A stretch of 19,618 nucleotides of DNA, from NCBI GenBank assembly GCA_903873735.1, contig CAIQPO010000081.1:1-19618 (forward strand), in the 5' to 3' direction. This stretch comes from Candidatus Collierbacteria bacterium (GTDB lineage Bacteria > Patescibacteriota > Microgenomatia > UBA1400 > MFAQ01). The number at the start of each line of letters is the position of its first letter. Position 1 is the stretch's first letter. The translations under genes and the position numbers were made by a program. Of the stretch, positions 8,188 through 14,546 are shown piece after piece. The notes beneath the pieces were generated by a model. It did no database searches, was not told where the DNA came from, and saw nothing but the letters and a program-made list of their open reading frames with translations.

Positions 8188-8838
8188 ATGTATGGCATGA
8201 GCATGCTCGTTACACATCCCAAAATTACCATTGAGCTAATACCTTTCAAGAAAGAATTTTTGCCCACCCTTGTGGCAGGTTTTTCTTCCATGCGTGTCCA
8301 CATGCACACCAACCAAACCTTTGCCCAGGTGCTGGAAAATGAGCAGGAGTGGTACGATCGCACCCGCAAGGATGGAGACATTGTCTCCTGGGCTATCCGT
8401 ATCCCCGGGGCAGAAATGCCGATCGGGGTTACTGCCCTCCACGACATCAAGGCCATCGATGGTTCCTGTAAATCAGGCATCATCATCTGGGATCAAGCTT
8501 GGTGGGGGAAAGGCGTGGCAAGTGCCGCCCATCTGGGACGCACCCTCTTTGCTGCCGACACCCTCAACCGCTGTCTTATCCGCACCAGCGTTCGCAGTGA
8601 CAACGCCGCTTCCAGGAAAGCCCTAGAGCGCGTCGGCTACTACGTTTGGGGCACTGAGCCGATGAGTGGCTTCCGTCAGGGCAAGTACATCTCTACCGAC
8701 CATCTGCTCTGGCTTCATCCAGATCGTCGCGATCTCTTTTACGCACGCGGCGTCTACCCTCCGCAGGTTATCGACACTGCCCTCTACAGGGCCAAAACCG
8801 CACTTGATCAAGCGCGAACTGTAGTCGCCTTTCCGTAA
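8188..8838 (+). CDS. GNAT-family N-acetyltransferase (RimJ/RimL-like)
   Basis: A 216-residue cytoplasmic acetyltransferase that would use acetyl-CoA to modify an amine. The GNAT core is visible: strand GIIIWDQ (97-103), the acetyl-CoA loop AWWGKGVASA (104-113, a Q/R-x-x-G-x-G/A variant), and NAASRKALERVGY (139-151), typical of RimJ/RimL-like enzymes. The 65-residue tail after this has no recognised motif. Start ATG 8188 is fixed by AAGGAGG at 8173-8179; an in-frame GTG at 8155 would precede the ribosome binding site. It is the first unit of the array, with its own promoter and terminator, and is more GC-rich than the transporter genes before it. Acceptor substrate unknown. Confidence 0.82.
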   Translation: MYGMSMLVTHPKITIELIPFKKEFLPTLVAGFSSMRVHMHTNQTFAQVLENEQEWYDRTRKDGDIVSWAIRIPGAEMPIGVTALHDIKAIDGSCKSGIIIWDQAWWGKGVASAAHLGRTLFAADTLNRCLIRTSVRSDNAASRKALERVGYYVWGTEPMSGFRQGKYISTDHLLWLHPDRRDLFYARGVYPPQVIDTALYRAKTALDQARTVVAFP

Positions 8839-8844
8839 TCACTC

Positions 8845-8869
8845 TGGCTGGGGAAACCCAGCCATTTTT
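8845..8869 (+). terminator. Intrinsic terminator after the GNAT gene
   Basis: Eight-bp stem TGGCTGGG/CCCAGCCA with a GAAA tetraloop, followed by five T. The T run overlaps the -35 box of the next promoter. Confidence 0.9.
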
Positions 8870-8896
8870 GCATATCATCCCATAGTGTGATATAGT
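8868..8896 (+). promoter_or_regulatory. Array promoter 2
   Basis: TTGCAT, 17 bp, TATAGT, with TGA before the -10 (extended type). Confidence 0.7.
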
Positions 8897-8943
8897 AGCG
8901 GTGAATCGCCAAACCTCTCAAGTTTTGTATAAGGACGGTTAAG

Positions 8944-9297
8944 ATGAACTTTAAGAACTCCAACAGGTGGCAGCAGTACTCTGCCGAAGCCTCGAGCTTA
9001 AGCTCCTATACCCGTGGCATTCTCGAGTTCGCTGAGCGCTGGGCCAATCTCATTGAAGTTGCCATGGCTCATGGCGACGCTCTCGAAGATGTCGCGCTCA
9101 AGCTTGCCGATCAGGCCAATGAAGATGGCATCACTGCCAATCAGTTTGATGCGGCAGTTGAAATCCTGGTTGAGTGCTGGACTTACGGCGACAAGTTACT
9201 TGTCTGGAACAACAGCCGGATTCAGCTCCACGGAGAAGCTGCCAAAGCAAACGCTGAAGGCGCCCTTCTGCGTGAGTCTTCCCTTATTCGGGAGTAA
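8944..9297 (+). CDS. Small helical protein of unknown function (117 aa)
   Basis: I do not recognise this protein. It is 117 residues, acidic, rich in Ala, Glu and Leu, without signal peptide or membrane segment, and looks all-helical (for example SYTRGILEFAERWANLIEVA and FDAAVEILVECWTY). Its place in the array, its own promoter, AAGGACGG at 8931-8938 before ATG 8944, and a strong terminator after the stop make it a real gene. It shows no clear similarity to the other array proteins. The ribosome binding site is weaker than those of its neighbours. Confidence 0.75.
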   Translation: MNFKNSNRWQQYSAEASSLSSYTRGILEFAERWANLIEVAMAHGDALEDVALKLADQANEDGITANQFDAAVEILVECWTYGDKLLVWNNSRIQLHGEAAKANAEGALLRESSLIRE

Positions 9298-9312
9298 TTC
9301 GAGACCAGACCA

Positions 9313-9336
9313 GCCCCCTCAAGAGGGGGCTTTTTT
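9313..9336 (+). terminator. Intrinsic terminator
   Basis: GCCCCCT/AGGGGGC stem with a CAAG loop and six T, 15 bases after the stop codon. Confidence 0.92.
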
Positions 9337-9337
9337 A

Positions 9338-9367
9338 TTGACATATAGGTATATTCAGTGATACACT
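9338..9367 (+). promoter_or_regulatory. Array promoter 3
   Basis: TTGACA directly after the terminator T run, 18 bp, TACACT with TGA before it. The spacer holds TATAGG, the reverse complement of the CCTATA element. Confidence 0.6.
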
Positions 9368-9419
9368 CCCTCTTTGTCACAAGTACTTTCACACCCCAAT
9401 CTCTCCCCAAGGAGCTCAA

Positions 9420-9776
9420 ATGGTTCGAAAAATCGCTGTCTTTTTCTTAAGCCTTAAATACGGCCAGGCAAGGGCAAATGCGATCTACACCCTCCGCAGC
9501 TTTATCAACCACGGCCTTCCCCACATGTTGGGCCTCACTGGCCTGAAATCACTCACCAATATCGGCACAGCAGAATATTATTGTGCCAAAACCACCCTTG
9601 GTGAAGTCCTTCCTCCATTAAGGCAGGCTCTCTCCCATCTTGAGACTTTTCAGTCTCCGGTGAAAGACTTTATCATCAAACAAGGAGAGCAGGCTAGCCT
9701 CAAAGCAAGCCAAAGCAGCCGGAAACTATCTCAAGCCATCTCCCAGGCTATTGCGGCCTCAATCTCCTCACTCTGA
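9420..9776 (+). CDS. Small basic helical protein of unknown function (118 aa)
   Basis: Unrecognised. The 118-residue product starts with a hydrophobic stretch (MVRKIAVFFLSLKYG) that is short for a membrane segment, and ends in a Ser/Ala/Gln-rich region. AAGGAG at 9409-9414 fixes ATG 9420. Its N-terminal pattern (start, hydrophobic patch, K/R-Y) recalls the next two genes, and it may be a distant third member of that group, but the similarity is weak. It has its own promoter and a terminator whose stem begins immediately after the TGA stop. Confidence 0.72.
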   Translation: MVRKIAVFFLSLKYGQARANAIYTLRSFINHGLPHMLGLTGLKSLTNIGTAEYYCAKTTLGEVLPPLRQALSHLETFQSPVKDFIIKQGEQASLKASQSSRKLSQAISQAIAASISSL

Positions 9777-9800
9777 TCCCCCTCACCAGGGGGATTTTTT
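9777..9800 (+). terminator. Intrinsic terminator
   Basis: TCCCCCT/AGGGGGA stem, CACC loop, six T, starting right after the TGA stop. Confidence 0.92.
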
Positions 9801-9813
9801 ATGCCTAAATCAT

Positions 9814-9842
9814 TTGACAAAACCTATAGCATATGGTAAATT
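9814..9842 (+). promoter_or_regulatory. Array promoter 4
   Basis: TTGACA, 17 bp, TAAATT with TGG before it; CCTATAG at 9823-9829. Confidence 0.75.
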
Positions 9843-9878
9843 ACCCACATCCTTCTGCACTTTCACAAAGGAGTTGCC

Positions 9879-10262
9879 ATGCTCACCAAGCTTTTCTTGC
9901 GTATTTTGGCTTCTCGATATGCCAAAACCTATTCTTTGACCGATACAGAAAGGGAAGCAGTCTTTGTGATGCTTTCTCACTTAAGTCGTGTCAAAAAGTT
10001 GATGGGCATTAGCCCTATCGCGATGCTCCTCAACCCAGAAGTCACCCAAGCCCTGGCCTCGTGGTATGAGACCTACACGAATCTCTGTGTACTTACTGTG
10101 CTCGGTGTCTCTTTAGACAACAGCTATGAAACCTGGGCGAAAGCTCGAGATATGCTGCTGGACAAGATCAAAAACACCCTTGGTAAAGACGACAATTTTC
10201 CCCAGGTTTACGAAGATCTCACCCGCACCTGCACTGAAATCAATCATCTACTCGGAATCTAA
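9879..10262 (+). CDS. Small helical protein, paralogue of the next gene (127 aa)
   Basis: Unrecognised, 127 residues, predicted all-helical and soluble. It shares with the following gene a common N-terminal plan (ML-x2-LF-x-R, then RY, then an acidic D/E-A stretch, ML/IL, and an M-x-I-x4-M-x3-P segment), a Trp in the second half and a C-terminal E-x-x-x-LL end. The two are therefore probably diverged tandem duplicates. AAAGGAG at 9867-9873 sets ATG 9879. Only 20 bases without promoter or terminator separate it from the next gene, the one case in the array of two genes in one unit. Confidence 0.75.
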   Translation: MLTKLFLRILASRYAKTYSLTDTEREAVFVMLSHLSRVKKLMGISPIAMLLNPEVTQALASWYETYTNLCVLTVLGVSLDNSYETWAKARDMLLDKIKNTLGKDDNFPQVYEDLTRTCTEINHLLGI

Positions 10263-10282
10263 TCTCAACCCAGGAGGCACAC

Positions 10283-10657
10283 ATGCTCAACTCTCTTTTC
10301 CGCTGGTTTACCATTCGCTATACCGCAATGAGGCTTGGCACAGACCTGAAGATGGCCGAAGCCAGCTACATCCTCGGTGAAATGATGGCCAAGCTCCGCC
10401 CGATGATGGACATCACCCGTGAGCACATGTTCGACGATCCGGCCGATTTCTTCCTCAACACCGAGCTTCATGCCAGCCTGCGCCGCATTCTCCTTCACCT
10501 GCTTGCGGTCATGATCTATACCAAGGACCGCGGTATGTGGCAGCGCCACTCCGGCGAGGTTCTCGAGTCTTTCAAGACCGCCCTCACCGACTTCTGGCCC
10601 GAAGCCTATACCTATGTGGAGAAGACTTTCGCCGAAGTCAGCGAGCTGCTGAAGTAA
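10283..10657 (+). CDS. Small helical protein, paralogue of the previous gene (124 aa)
   Basis: Unrecognised, 124 residues, all-helical by eye (IRYTAMRLGTDLKMAEASYI; FLNTELHASLRRILLHLLAV). AGGAGG at 10272-10277 sets ATG 10283. It is co-transcribed with the preceding paralogue. Its codons are mostly C- or G-ending, unlike the more A/T-rich partner, so the two copies differ in composition despite sharing a transcript. A long minus-strand frame exists opposite (10265-10549) but has no signals and is a by-product of this composition. Confidence 0.78.
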   Translation: MLNSLFRWFTIRYTAMRLGTDLKMAEASYILGEMMAKLRPMMDITREHMFDDPADFFLNTELHASLRRILLHLLAVMIYTKDRGMWQRHSGEVLESFKTALTDFWPEAYTYVEKTFAEVSELLK

Positions 10658-10662
10658 TCACC

Positions 10663-10690
10663 ATCCCCCTCACCCGAGGGGGATTTTTTT
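10663..10690 (+). terminator. Intrinsic terminator
   Basis: Nine-bp stem ATCCCCCTC/GAGGGGGAT with ACCC loop and seven T. Confidence 0.93.
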
Positions 10691-10702
10691 ATGCCTATTA
10701 AG

Positions 10703-10731
10703 TTGACAAAATAGCCCTATAGTAGTAAAAT
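10703..10731 (+). promoter_or_regulatory. Array promoter 5
   Basis: TTGACA, 17 bp, TAAAAT; CCTATAG at 10716-10722. Confidence 0.8.
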
Positions 10732-10797
10732 AACAACACTTTGTACATTCACTAATCACTTAAGTCACTTCTTCTCATCCAGCCCAAGGAGCCGGAC

Positions 10798-11484
10798 ATG
10801 AACAACTATGCTTTCGCCAGTCGCGAGTCATTTCAGGCTATCATCGATTTCATGAAGGCCAAGGGTTTTGAGTTTCTGGCTTGGGTTACAATCAGCCACA
10901 AAATGGCTGCTTACCATGTGTCACACAAGGCAGCTCAATCCTCAAACCTTTTCTTTCACCTTCCTGGAAAGACCTTCATCCTTCGGTTGACTCTTACCGA
11001 GTGCTTCGATGGTGAAAAAGGAATTTTCAGCAAAGAGATCCAGCCCGGAGTCTGGTACAGCGCTCACTGGAGCGGAGAATTCTGGATGGAATACAGCTGG
11101 AAGCGGTTCTGGGGTGATCTGTTCGACCAGGCCATCAAGGATAAAGGCTTGCTTGGTTTTGAGTCAGACGAGATTCACACCCCTAGCTACCACAGCTTTT
11201 TCCCTGAAAAGGACGGATTCATCTATCATGGGAACGAGGATTTCTTTCAGGACTATCGCAGCACCTCCTTCGATATCTTCAAAGCTCTGGAAGCGATCTT
11301 CAGCCTGGTAAATACCTTCAGCCCCTACATGTACACCAAGTTCAAGGAGCTCCAGGTCACTGGCTTTCCCCCTCACTACACCTTCCCTGGCTGTGAGCCC
11401 ACCTTCTGGGAAAAGTTCCCCTTCGGGCGGCTTCGTGCCAAGGTCCAGGGTGAGATCTGGGGAAGTGATTTCAAGCGTAAGTAA
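10798..11484 (+). CDS. Aromatic-rich protein of unknown function (228 aa)
   Basis: Unrecognised single-copy member of the array. The 228-residue product is unusually rich in Phe, Tyr and Trp (for example AHWSGEFWMEYSWKRFWGD), has no signal peptide or membrane segment, and seems to mix beta (FILRLTLTEC; GVWYSAHWSGEFW) and helical parts (DIFKALEAIFSLV). AAGGAG at 10786-10791 sets ATG 10798. Its leader, about 60 bases, is among the longest in the array. It has its own promoter and terminator. No catalytic pattern stands out. Confidence 0.78.
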   Translation: MNNYAFASRESFQAIIDFMKAKGFEFLAWVTISHKMAAYHVSHKAAQSSNLFFHLPGKTFILRLTLTECFDGEKGIFSKEIQPGVWYSAHWSGEFWMEYSWKRFWGDLFDQAIKDKGLLGFESDEIHTPSYHSFFPEKDGFIYHGNEDFFQDYRSTSFDIFKALEAIFSLVNTFSPYMYTKFKELQVTGFPPHYTFPGCEPTFWEKFPFGRLRAKVQGEIWGSDFKRK

Positions 11485-11498
11485 CCGATTAAATAAAT

Positions 11499-11526
11499 GC
11501 GGTGTCCCACGGACACCGCTTTTTTT
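11499..11526 (+). terminator. Intrinsic terminator
   Basis: Nine-bp stem GCGGTGTCC/GGACACCGC with CAC loop and seven T. Confidence 0.94.
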
Positions 11527-11546
11527 ATACCTATATATCTATAAAT

Positions 11547-11575
11547 TTGATAAGCTCTGGTGCCGATGCGATAAT
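11547..11575 (+). promoter_or_regulatory. Array promoter 6
   Basis: TTGATA, 17 bp, GATAAT with TGC before it. A CCTATAT copy lies upstream of the -35 at 11530-11536. Confidence 0.65.
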
Positions 11576-11612
11576 ATCAAAATCCACAAAGCACACTAAC
11601 AAGGAGGCGCGA

Positions 11613-12158
11613 ATGCTACTCGATCACACTAAAAGATCGGTAATTTTGTTATTAGTAGCTGGGTTCTTCATGCTTTTAGGCATAGAAGTTGTCGGAGTCA
11701 TCTTTTTTTTGGCAGGCATCCTAAACTACTGCATTTTCTCTGTTTATCCATTCTTCAAAGAAGTTAGATATGCTGGCGAAGAAGAGGGGTATCTCTCCCA
11801 ATTTGAGGAAATACAGCAGGAAAATATATATTTTCTGATTACAGGCGACACCTACCGAAGACAGATTCATAAAATTGACTTCCCCTTTTACTCCAGAGAA
11901 GACATGGGGCTGCCGGTACTTGAGCCAATTCAAAACATCATTCTTTTCTTTGATATTCCCCATGTGCAGAAATTCACCCATCTTGGTACGATTCACATCT
12001 TCAATCCCACCGAACTCCCACCAGGAGAAATTTCCATATACTTAGAAAATCTGCTGGGGAAGGGTAATGTGCTGCTTGTTTATCAGCCCAATATTCTCAC
12101 TGGAGAAAAGATCCTGTTCAACGTTCGTCTCTTTCGCGCCCATCCAAATCAGCTTTAA
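11613..12158 (+). CDS. Protein with two N-terminal membrane segments, unknown function (181 aa)
   Basis: Unrecognised. The 181-residue product has two hydrophobic segments at about residues 9-23 and 25-45, then a soluble domain of about 135 residues, probably cytoplasmic. It has the same plan as the next gene and shares weak motifs: GTIHIFNP, then a P-rich turn, a helix, LLVYQP and a C-terminal RLF. It is therefore probably a diverged paralogue. AAGGAGG at 11601-11607 fixes ATG 11613; the frame is open upstream to 11502, but that would place the start inside the previous terminator. The gene is A/T-rich (22 of 60 G+C at 11641-11700), unlike its partner. Confidence 0.78.
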   Translation: MLLDHTKRSVILLLVAGFFMLLGIEVVGVIFFLAGILNYCIFSVYPFFKEVRYAGEEEGYLSQFEEIQQENIYFLITGDTYRRQIHKIDFPFYSREDMGLPVLEPIQNIILFFDIPHVQKFTHLGTIHIFNPTELPPGEISIYLENLLGKGNVLLVYQPNILTGEKILFNVRLFRAHPNQL

Positions 12159-12164
12159 TTTCAG

Positions 12165-12189
12165 CCCTCCGTAAGGAGGGTTTTGTTTT
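12165..12189 (+). terminator. Intrinsic terminator
   Basis: Six-bp stem CCCTCC/GGAGGG with a GTAA tetraloop, then TTTTGTTTT. Confidence 0.88.
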
Positions 12190-12200
12190 ATCAATCAGAC

Positions 12201-12229
12201 TTGAAAAAACCTATAACATGTGATAGAAT
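12201..12229 (+). promoter_or_regulatory. Array promoter 7
   Basis: TTGAAA, 17 bp, TAGAAT with TGA before it; CCTATAA at 12210-12216. The spacer is very like that of the promoter at 9814. Confidence 0.75.
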
Positions 12230-12272
12230 ATCCTCACTTTCGTTCGTCCTTCGCACATTAAGGAGATTATCG

Positions 12273-12842
12273 ATGAAACTGTACACTCTGATCACCCTCG
12301 CATTAGTTGCCGCGGCGTTTGCTTTGCTGGGCAATGGAAGCTACGGCTGGGCAGCGCTCACCATCATCCTGGCTTTTGCCTCGATCACCCTCGGCCGCTT
12401 CCTCGAATCCTACGCTCGCTACACCGCCTGGCGCCGCTCCGTCGAGATCCTCTTCAGCTTCAATCACTACAGCGAATCTTTGGGCATGAAGGTCTATGGC
12501 CACGCCAAAACCGGCAAGGTCAGTGAAATCTTCATCCCCGGCTGGGTATTCGGCAAAGACCAATCCGACAATCCCTACCCGGACTTGAAGATGAAGCCTG
12601 GACGTGCCACCGGCATCATCCAGCTTTATCACGGAAACATCCTGGTCTTCGACCCGATCACCATGAAGAGCTCGCCAGAAGCCGAACAGCTCAAGCGCTT
12701 GATCAAGCAGTACCGCGCCCTTCTGGTCTTCATCCCCCACAATCTGGAGCAGGGGAGTGGTTTAAACCTCAAGGACTGCTTCATCATGGAAGCGGGTGTA
12801 CACCAGATTCCCCTGAGGCTCTTCCAGCCCATCCGCCAGTAA
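12273..12842 (+). CDS. Protein with two N-terminal membrane segments, probable paralogue of previous gene (189 aa)
   Basis: Unrecognised. Two hydrophobic segments (about 4-20 and 25-42) come before a soluble domain of about 145 residues. Shared points with the preceding gene are GNILVFDP, a helical stretch, LLVFIP and the C-terminal LRLF. AGGAG at 12261-12265 fixes ATG 12273; the frame is open back to 12183, but that reads through the promoter. The gene is strongly G+C-rich (36 of 60 at 12361-12420) with C-ending codons, in contrast to the paralogue. The high GC also creates a 145-codon minus-strand frame that I reject. Own promoter and terminator. Confidence 0.8.
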   Translation: MKLYTLITLALVAAAFALLGNGSYGWAALTIILAFASITLGRFLESYARYTAWRRSVEILFSFNHYSESLGMKVYGHAKTGKVSEIFIPGWVFGKDQSDNPYPDLKMKPGRATGIIQLYHGNILVFDPITMKSSPEAEQLKRLIKQYRALLVFIPHNLEQGSGLNLKDCFIMEAGVHQIPLRLFQPIRQ

Positions 12843-12858
12843 TCTTCCCGACCGATTT

Positions 12859-12885
12859 CCCCAAGCCAATGGCTTGGGGTTTTTT
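12859..12885 (+). terminator. Intrinsic terminator
   Basis: Nine-bp stem CCCCAAGCC/GGCTTGGGG with AAT loop and six T. Confidence 0.94.
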
Positions 12886-12889
12886 ATGC

Positions 12890-12918
12890 TTGATATTTCA
12901 TGCAAAATATCTTATAAT
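12890..12918 (+). promoter_or_regulatory. Array promoter 8
   Basis: TTGATA, 17 bp, TATAAT (perfect -10). No CCTATA element. Confidence 0.82.
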
Positions 12919-12954
12919 ACGCGCAACCTCATTTGTTCTTAAGGAGTGTGCACC

Positions 12955-13779
12955 TTGACTCAAATCTACAAAGCCAAAACCAAAGACGGTGATCATCTCT
13001 ACCTCTCCCGTATCTACGCCTCTCTTTTCCAGCTACTCCCCACTGATGGGGAACTGGTGATTGAGATCGAAGGCAATCAGGAGATCATCAACCTCGTCCA
13101 CTTCATCAAAGGTCAAAACTTCGAGCTTGCAGGCTTCCTCCCGGGTACATCAGGCACCAATGACCTGCGTATCAATCGTGCCAATGACTACGATTTTTCG
13201 GTAAACGGCCTACCCCTCTCCCGTGCCTTCGCCCTGAAAGTTGTCATCTATGTCCCCAAAGGACTTCAGGTGCACTTTCAAGAAGGTTGCCTTGGACCCA
13301 TTACCGGGAACGGGCTTGTAGACAATAGCTTGTACTTCGAGCTGACCCAGAGCGGTGATTTCTCTGCCGACAGGCTTTTCAACTGTGGCCTTCATCGCAG
13401 CTCAATGTCCCTGGTGCAGATCGGACTGGCAGTAAACTTCACCCTGGGCAACTTCTCTCCCTACGGCCGCGTGGAAATAGGCTATGCCAAAGGCAATCTC
13501 AATCTGGTCAGCACCTCTGAAGGTGAGATAGACATCGACGAGATGGTCGGCGACATCCTCACTGTCACTAGCCGTGGCAGCGCCTACATTCACATCTTCG
13601 CAGGGAATGTCCAGCGCCTCTCTCTCGAAGGCAGTGGCTTCACCAAAGCAAGGTTCGACTTCGGCGGCACATCCGCCAAAGCCCGTATCTACAGGTTCCC
13701 TGGCGAAGTCCGTCTCGGCAAAACTCAGGTGCTCGACACCGATCACAGCCCGAGCCGTATCTTCCAAGTCTATTCCTAA
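12955..13779 (+). CDS. DUF2807/GIN-like beta protein, long form (274 aa)
   Basis: Resembles by pattern the DUF2807 'head GIN' beta fold: a strand pair, LVIEIEGNQEII (34-45), a second strand pair, VVIYVPKGLQVHF, then many short Gly/Ser-rich strands (GNLNLVSTSEGEIDI; LTVTSRGSAYIHI; LSLEGSGFTKARF), as in a right-handed beta helix. Unlike classical members it has no signal peptide. The C-terminal region is about 100 residues longer than in its two neighbours, with which it forms a paralogue group. The start is TTG 12955, set by AAGGAG at 12941-12946 with 8 bases between; an in-frame GTG at 12946 overlaps the ribosome binding site. Family assignment is inference; role unknown. Confidence 0.75.
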   Translation: MTQIYKAKTKDGDHLYLSRIYASLFQLLPTDGELVIEIEGNQEIINLVHFIKGQNFELAGFLPGTSGTNDLRINRANDYDFSVNGLPLSRAFALKVVIYVPKGLQVHFQEGCLGPITGNGLVDNSLYFELTQSGDFSADRLFNCGLHRSSMSLVQIGLAVNFTLGNFSPYGRVEIGYAKGNLNLVSTSEGEIDIDEMVGDILTVTSRGSAYIHIFAGNVQRLSLEGSGFTKARFDFGGTSAKARIYRFPGEVRLGKTQVLDTDHSPSRIFQVYS

Positions 13780-13787
13780 AGCTCAAT

Positions 13788-13815
13788 ACCGCCCCTTCAT
13801 CGGGGCGGTTTTTTT
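13788..13815 (+). terminator. Intrinsic terminator
   Basis: Eight-bp stem ACCGCCCC/GGGGCGGT, TTCATC loop, seven T. The stem is identical to that of the next terminator. Confidence 0.94.
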
Positions 13816-13816
13816 G

Positions 13817-13845
13817 TAGACAATTCATAATATATAACTTATAAT
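13817..13845 (+). promoter_or_regulatory. Array promoter 9
   Basis: TAGACA, 17 bp, TATAAT, starting two bases after the T run. Confidence 0.75.
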
Positions 13846-13881
13846 ATACATACTTAGTCCTTTCCAATTATCGGAGGCAAA

Positions 13882-14409
13882 ATGAAAAAGCACTTCCATA
13901 CTGGCCGTCGTCCAGGCCTTGAGCTTCATCTCCGCCATCTCAACGCAAGAGTCCGTTTGGTTCAAGCAGATCTAAATGATCCAGTTTCAGTTAGTATCGA
14001 GGGGCCACGTGATCTTTTGCAAATTATTTCATTTGATGAGCATGATGACGTGGTCATCCTTGACTCTGGAGCTCCAATCCCCAGTACGGATTTACCTTCT
14101 ATCACGATCAACTTGGCTATGCACATCTTCAGTGCGCTAATTGTCGAACCCGGTTTCGTTGGCGAAATTGACATTGCTGATTTGGAGAGAGTGGGCATCA
14201 TTGTAATGTCAAGTGATTGTAAGATTACTGCCAACTCCCTGAAAAAGCTCTCCTTTGTGATCACCGGTAAATCGACCATTAAGGTCAAGTCTGCTACTGG
14301 CGTCCACGGTTATGGCACAGACGACGCACAGATTCTGATCGAGCATGCGGACTTTGTCACCGATATTGGTGGCGAGGGCCGCGTCAAGGCTTCAGTCAGT
14401 TATCAATAA
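13882..14409 (+). CDS. DUF2807/GIN-like beta protein, short form (175 aa)
   Basis: Second member of the beta-protein group. It has LELHLRHLNARVRLVQ (13-28), VSVSIEGPRDLL (35-46), a strand ending in VVILDSG, SITINLAMHIFSALIVEPGF, and short strands to the end (LSFVITGKSTIKVKS). The IEG turn at 39-41 aligns with the same turn in both neighbours. The product is 175 residues without signal peptide. GGAGG at 13873-13877 sets ATG 13882. It is less GC-rich than the long form before it. Family assignment by pattern only; function unknown. Confidence 0.75.
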   Translation: MKKHFHTGRRPGLELHLRHLNARVRLVQADLNDPVSVSIEGPRDLLQIISFDEHDDVVILDSGAPIPSTDLPSITINLAMHIFSALIVEPGFVGEIDIADLERVGIIVMSSDCKITANSLKKLSFVITGKSTIKVKSATGVHGYGTDDAQILIEHADFVTDIGGEGRVKASVSYQ

Positions 14410-14414
14410 AAAGC

Positions 14415-14440
14415 ACCGCCCCTAAGGGGGCGGTTTTTTT
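14415..14440 (+). terminator. Intrinsic terminator
   Basis: Eight-bp stem ACCGCCCC/GGGGCGGT with TAAG loop and seven T. Confidence 0.94.
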
Positions 14441-14447
14441 GTCTTAT

Positions 14448-14476
14448 TTGCCCTATTTAAGTTAGAGACTTATAAT
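14448..14476 (+). promoter_or_regulatory. Array promoter 10
   Basis: TTGCCC, 17 bp, TATAAT. The element is present as CCTATTT at 14452-14458, overlapping the -35. Confidence 0.65.
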
Positions 14477-14546
14477 ACACACAACCTAACTATTATCTTT
14501 GTACTTTTATATCTCTGTCGTAAATCACATTCACAGGAGTAACTAC

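Larger units (their letters stand above)
9776..9842 (+). repeat. Intergenic repeat block, copy A
   Basis: A terminator plus promoter block of about 67 bp: ATCCCCCTCACC hairpin, T run, ATGCCTA, TTGACAAAA, CCTATAG, -10. It closely matches 10663-10731. The two copies flank the two-gene unit 9879-10657 in direct orientation. Confidence 0.6.
10663..10731 (+). repeat. Intergenic repeat block, copy B
   Basis: About 69 bp, matching 9776-9842 through hairpin, T run, ATGCCTA, TTGACAAAA and CCTATAG, with small indels. It follows the two-gene unit that copy A precedes. Confidence 0.6.

Noticed and set aside
8944..10657. Toxin-antitoxin modules
   Set aside because: Small size alone suggested it, but genes are separately terminated, no known toxin or DNA-binding motif is seen, and the only two-gene unit holds paralogues.
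11502..11612. N-terminal extension of the 181-residue membrane protein
   Set aside because: It would be read from within the preceding terminator and promoter; ATG 11613 has the ribosome site. The same reasoning removes extensions at 12183-12272, 16615-16668 and 17459-17569.
12303..12740. Minus-strand frame of 145 codons
   Set aside because: No start signals, low-complexity translation, and it mirrors a GC-rich plus-strand gene. Same for minus frames at 13402-13767, 15188-15532 and 10265-10549.
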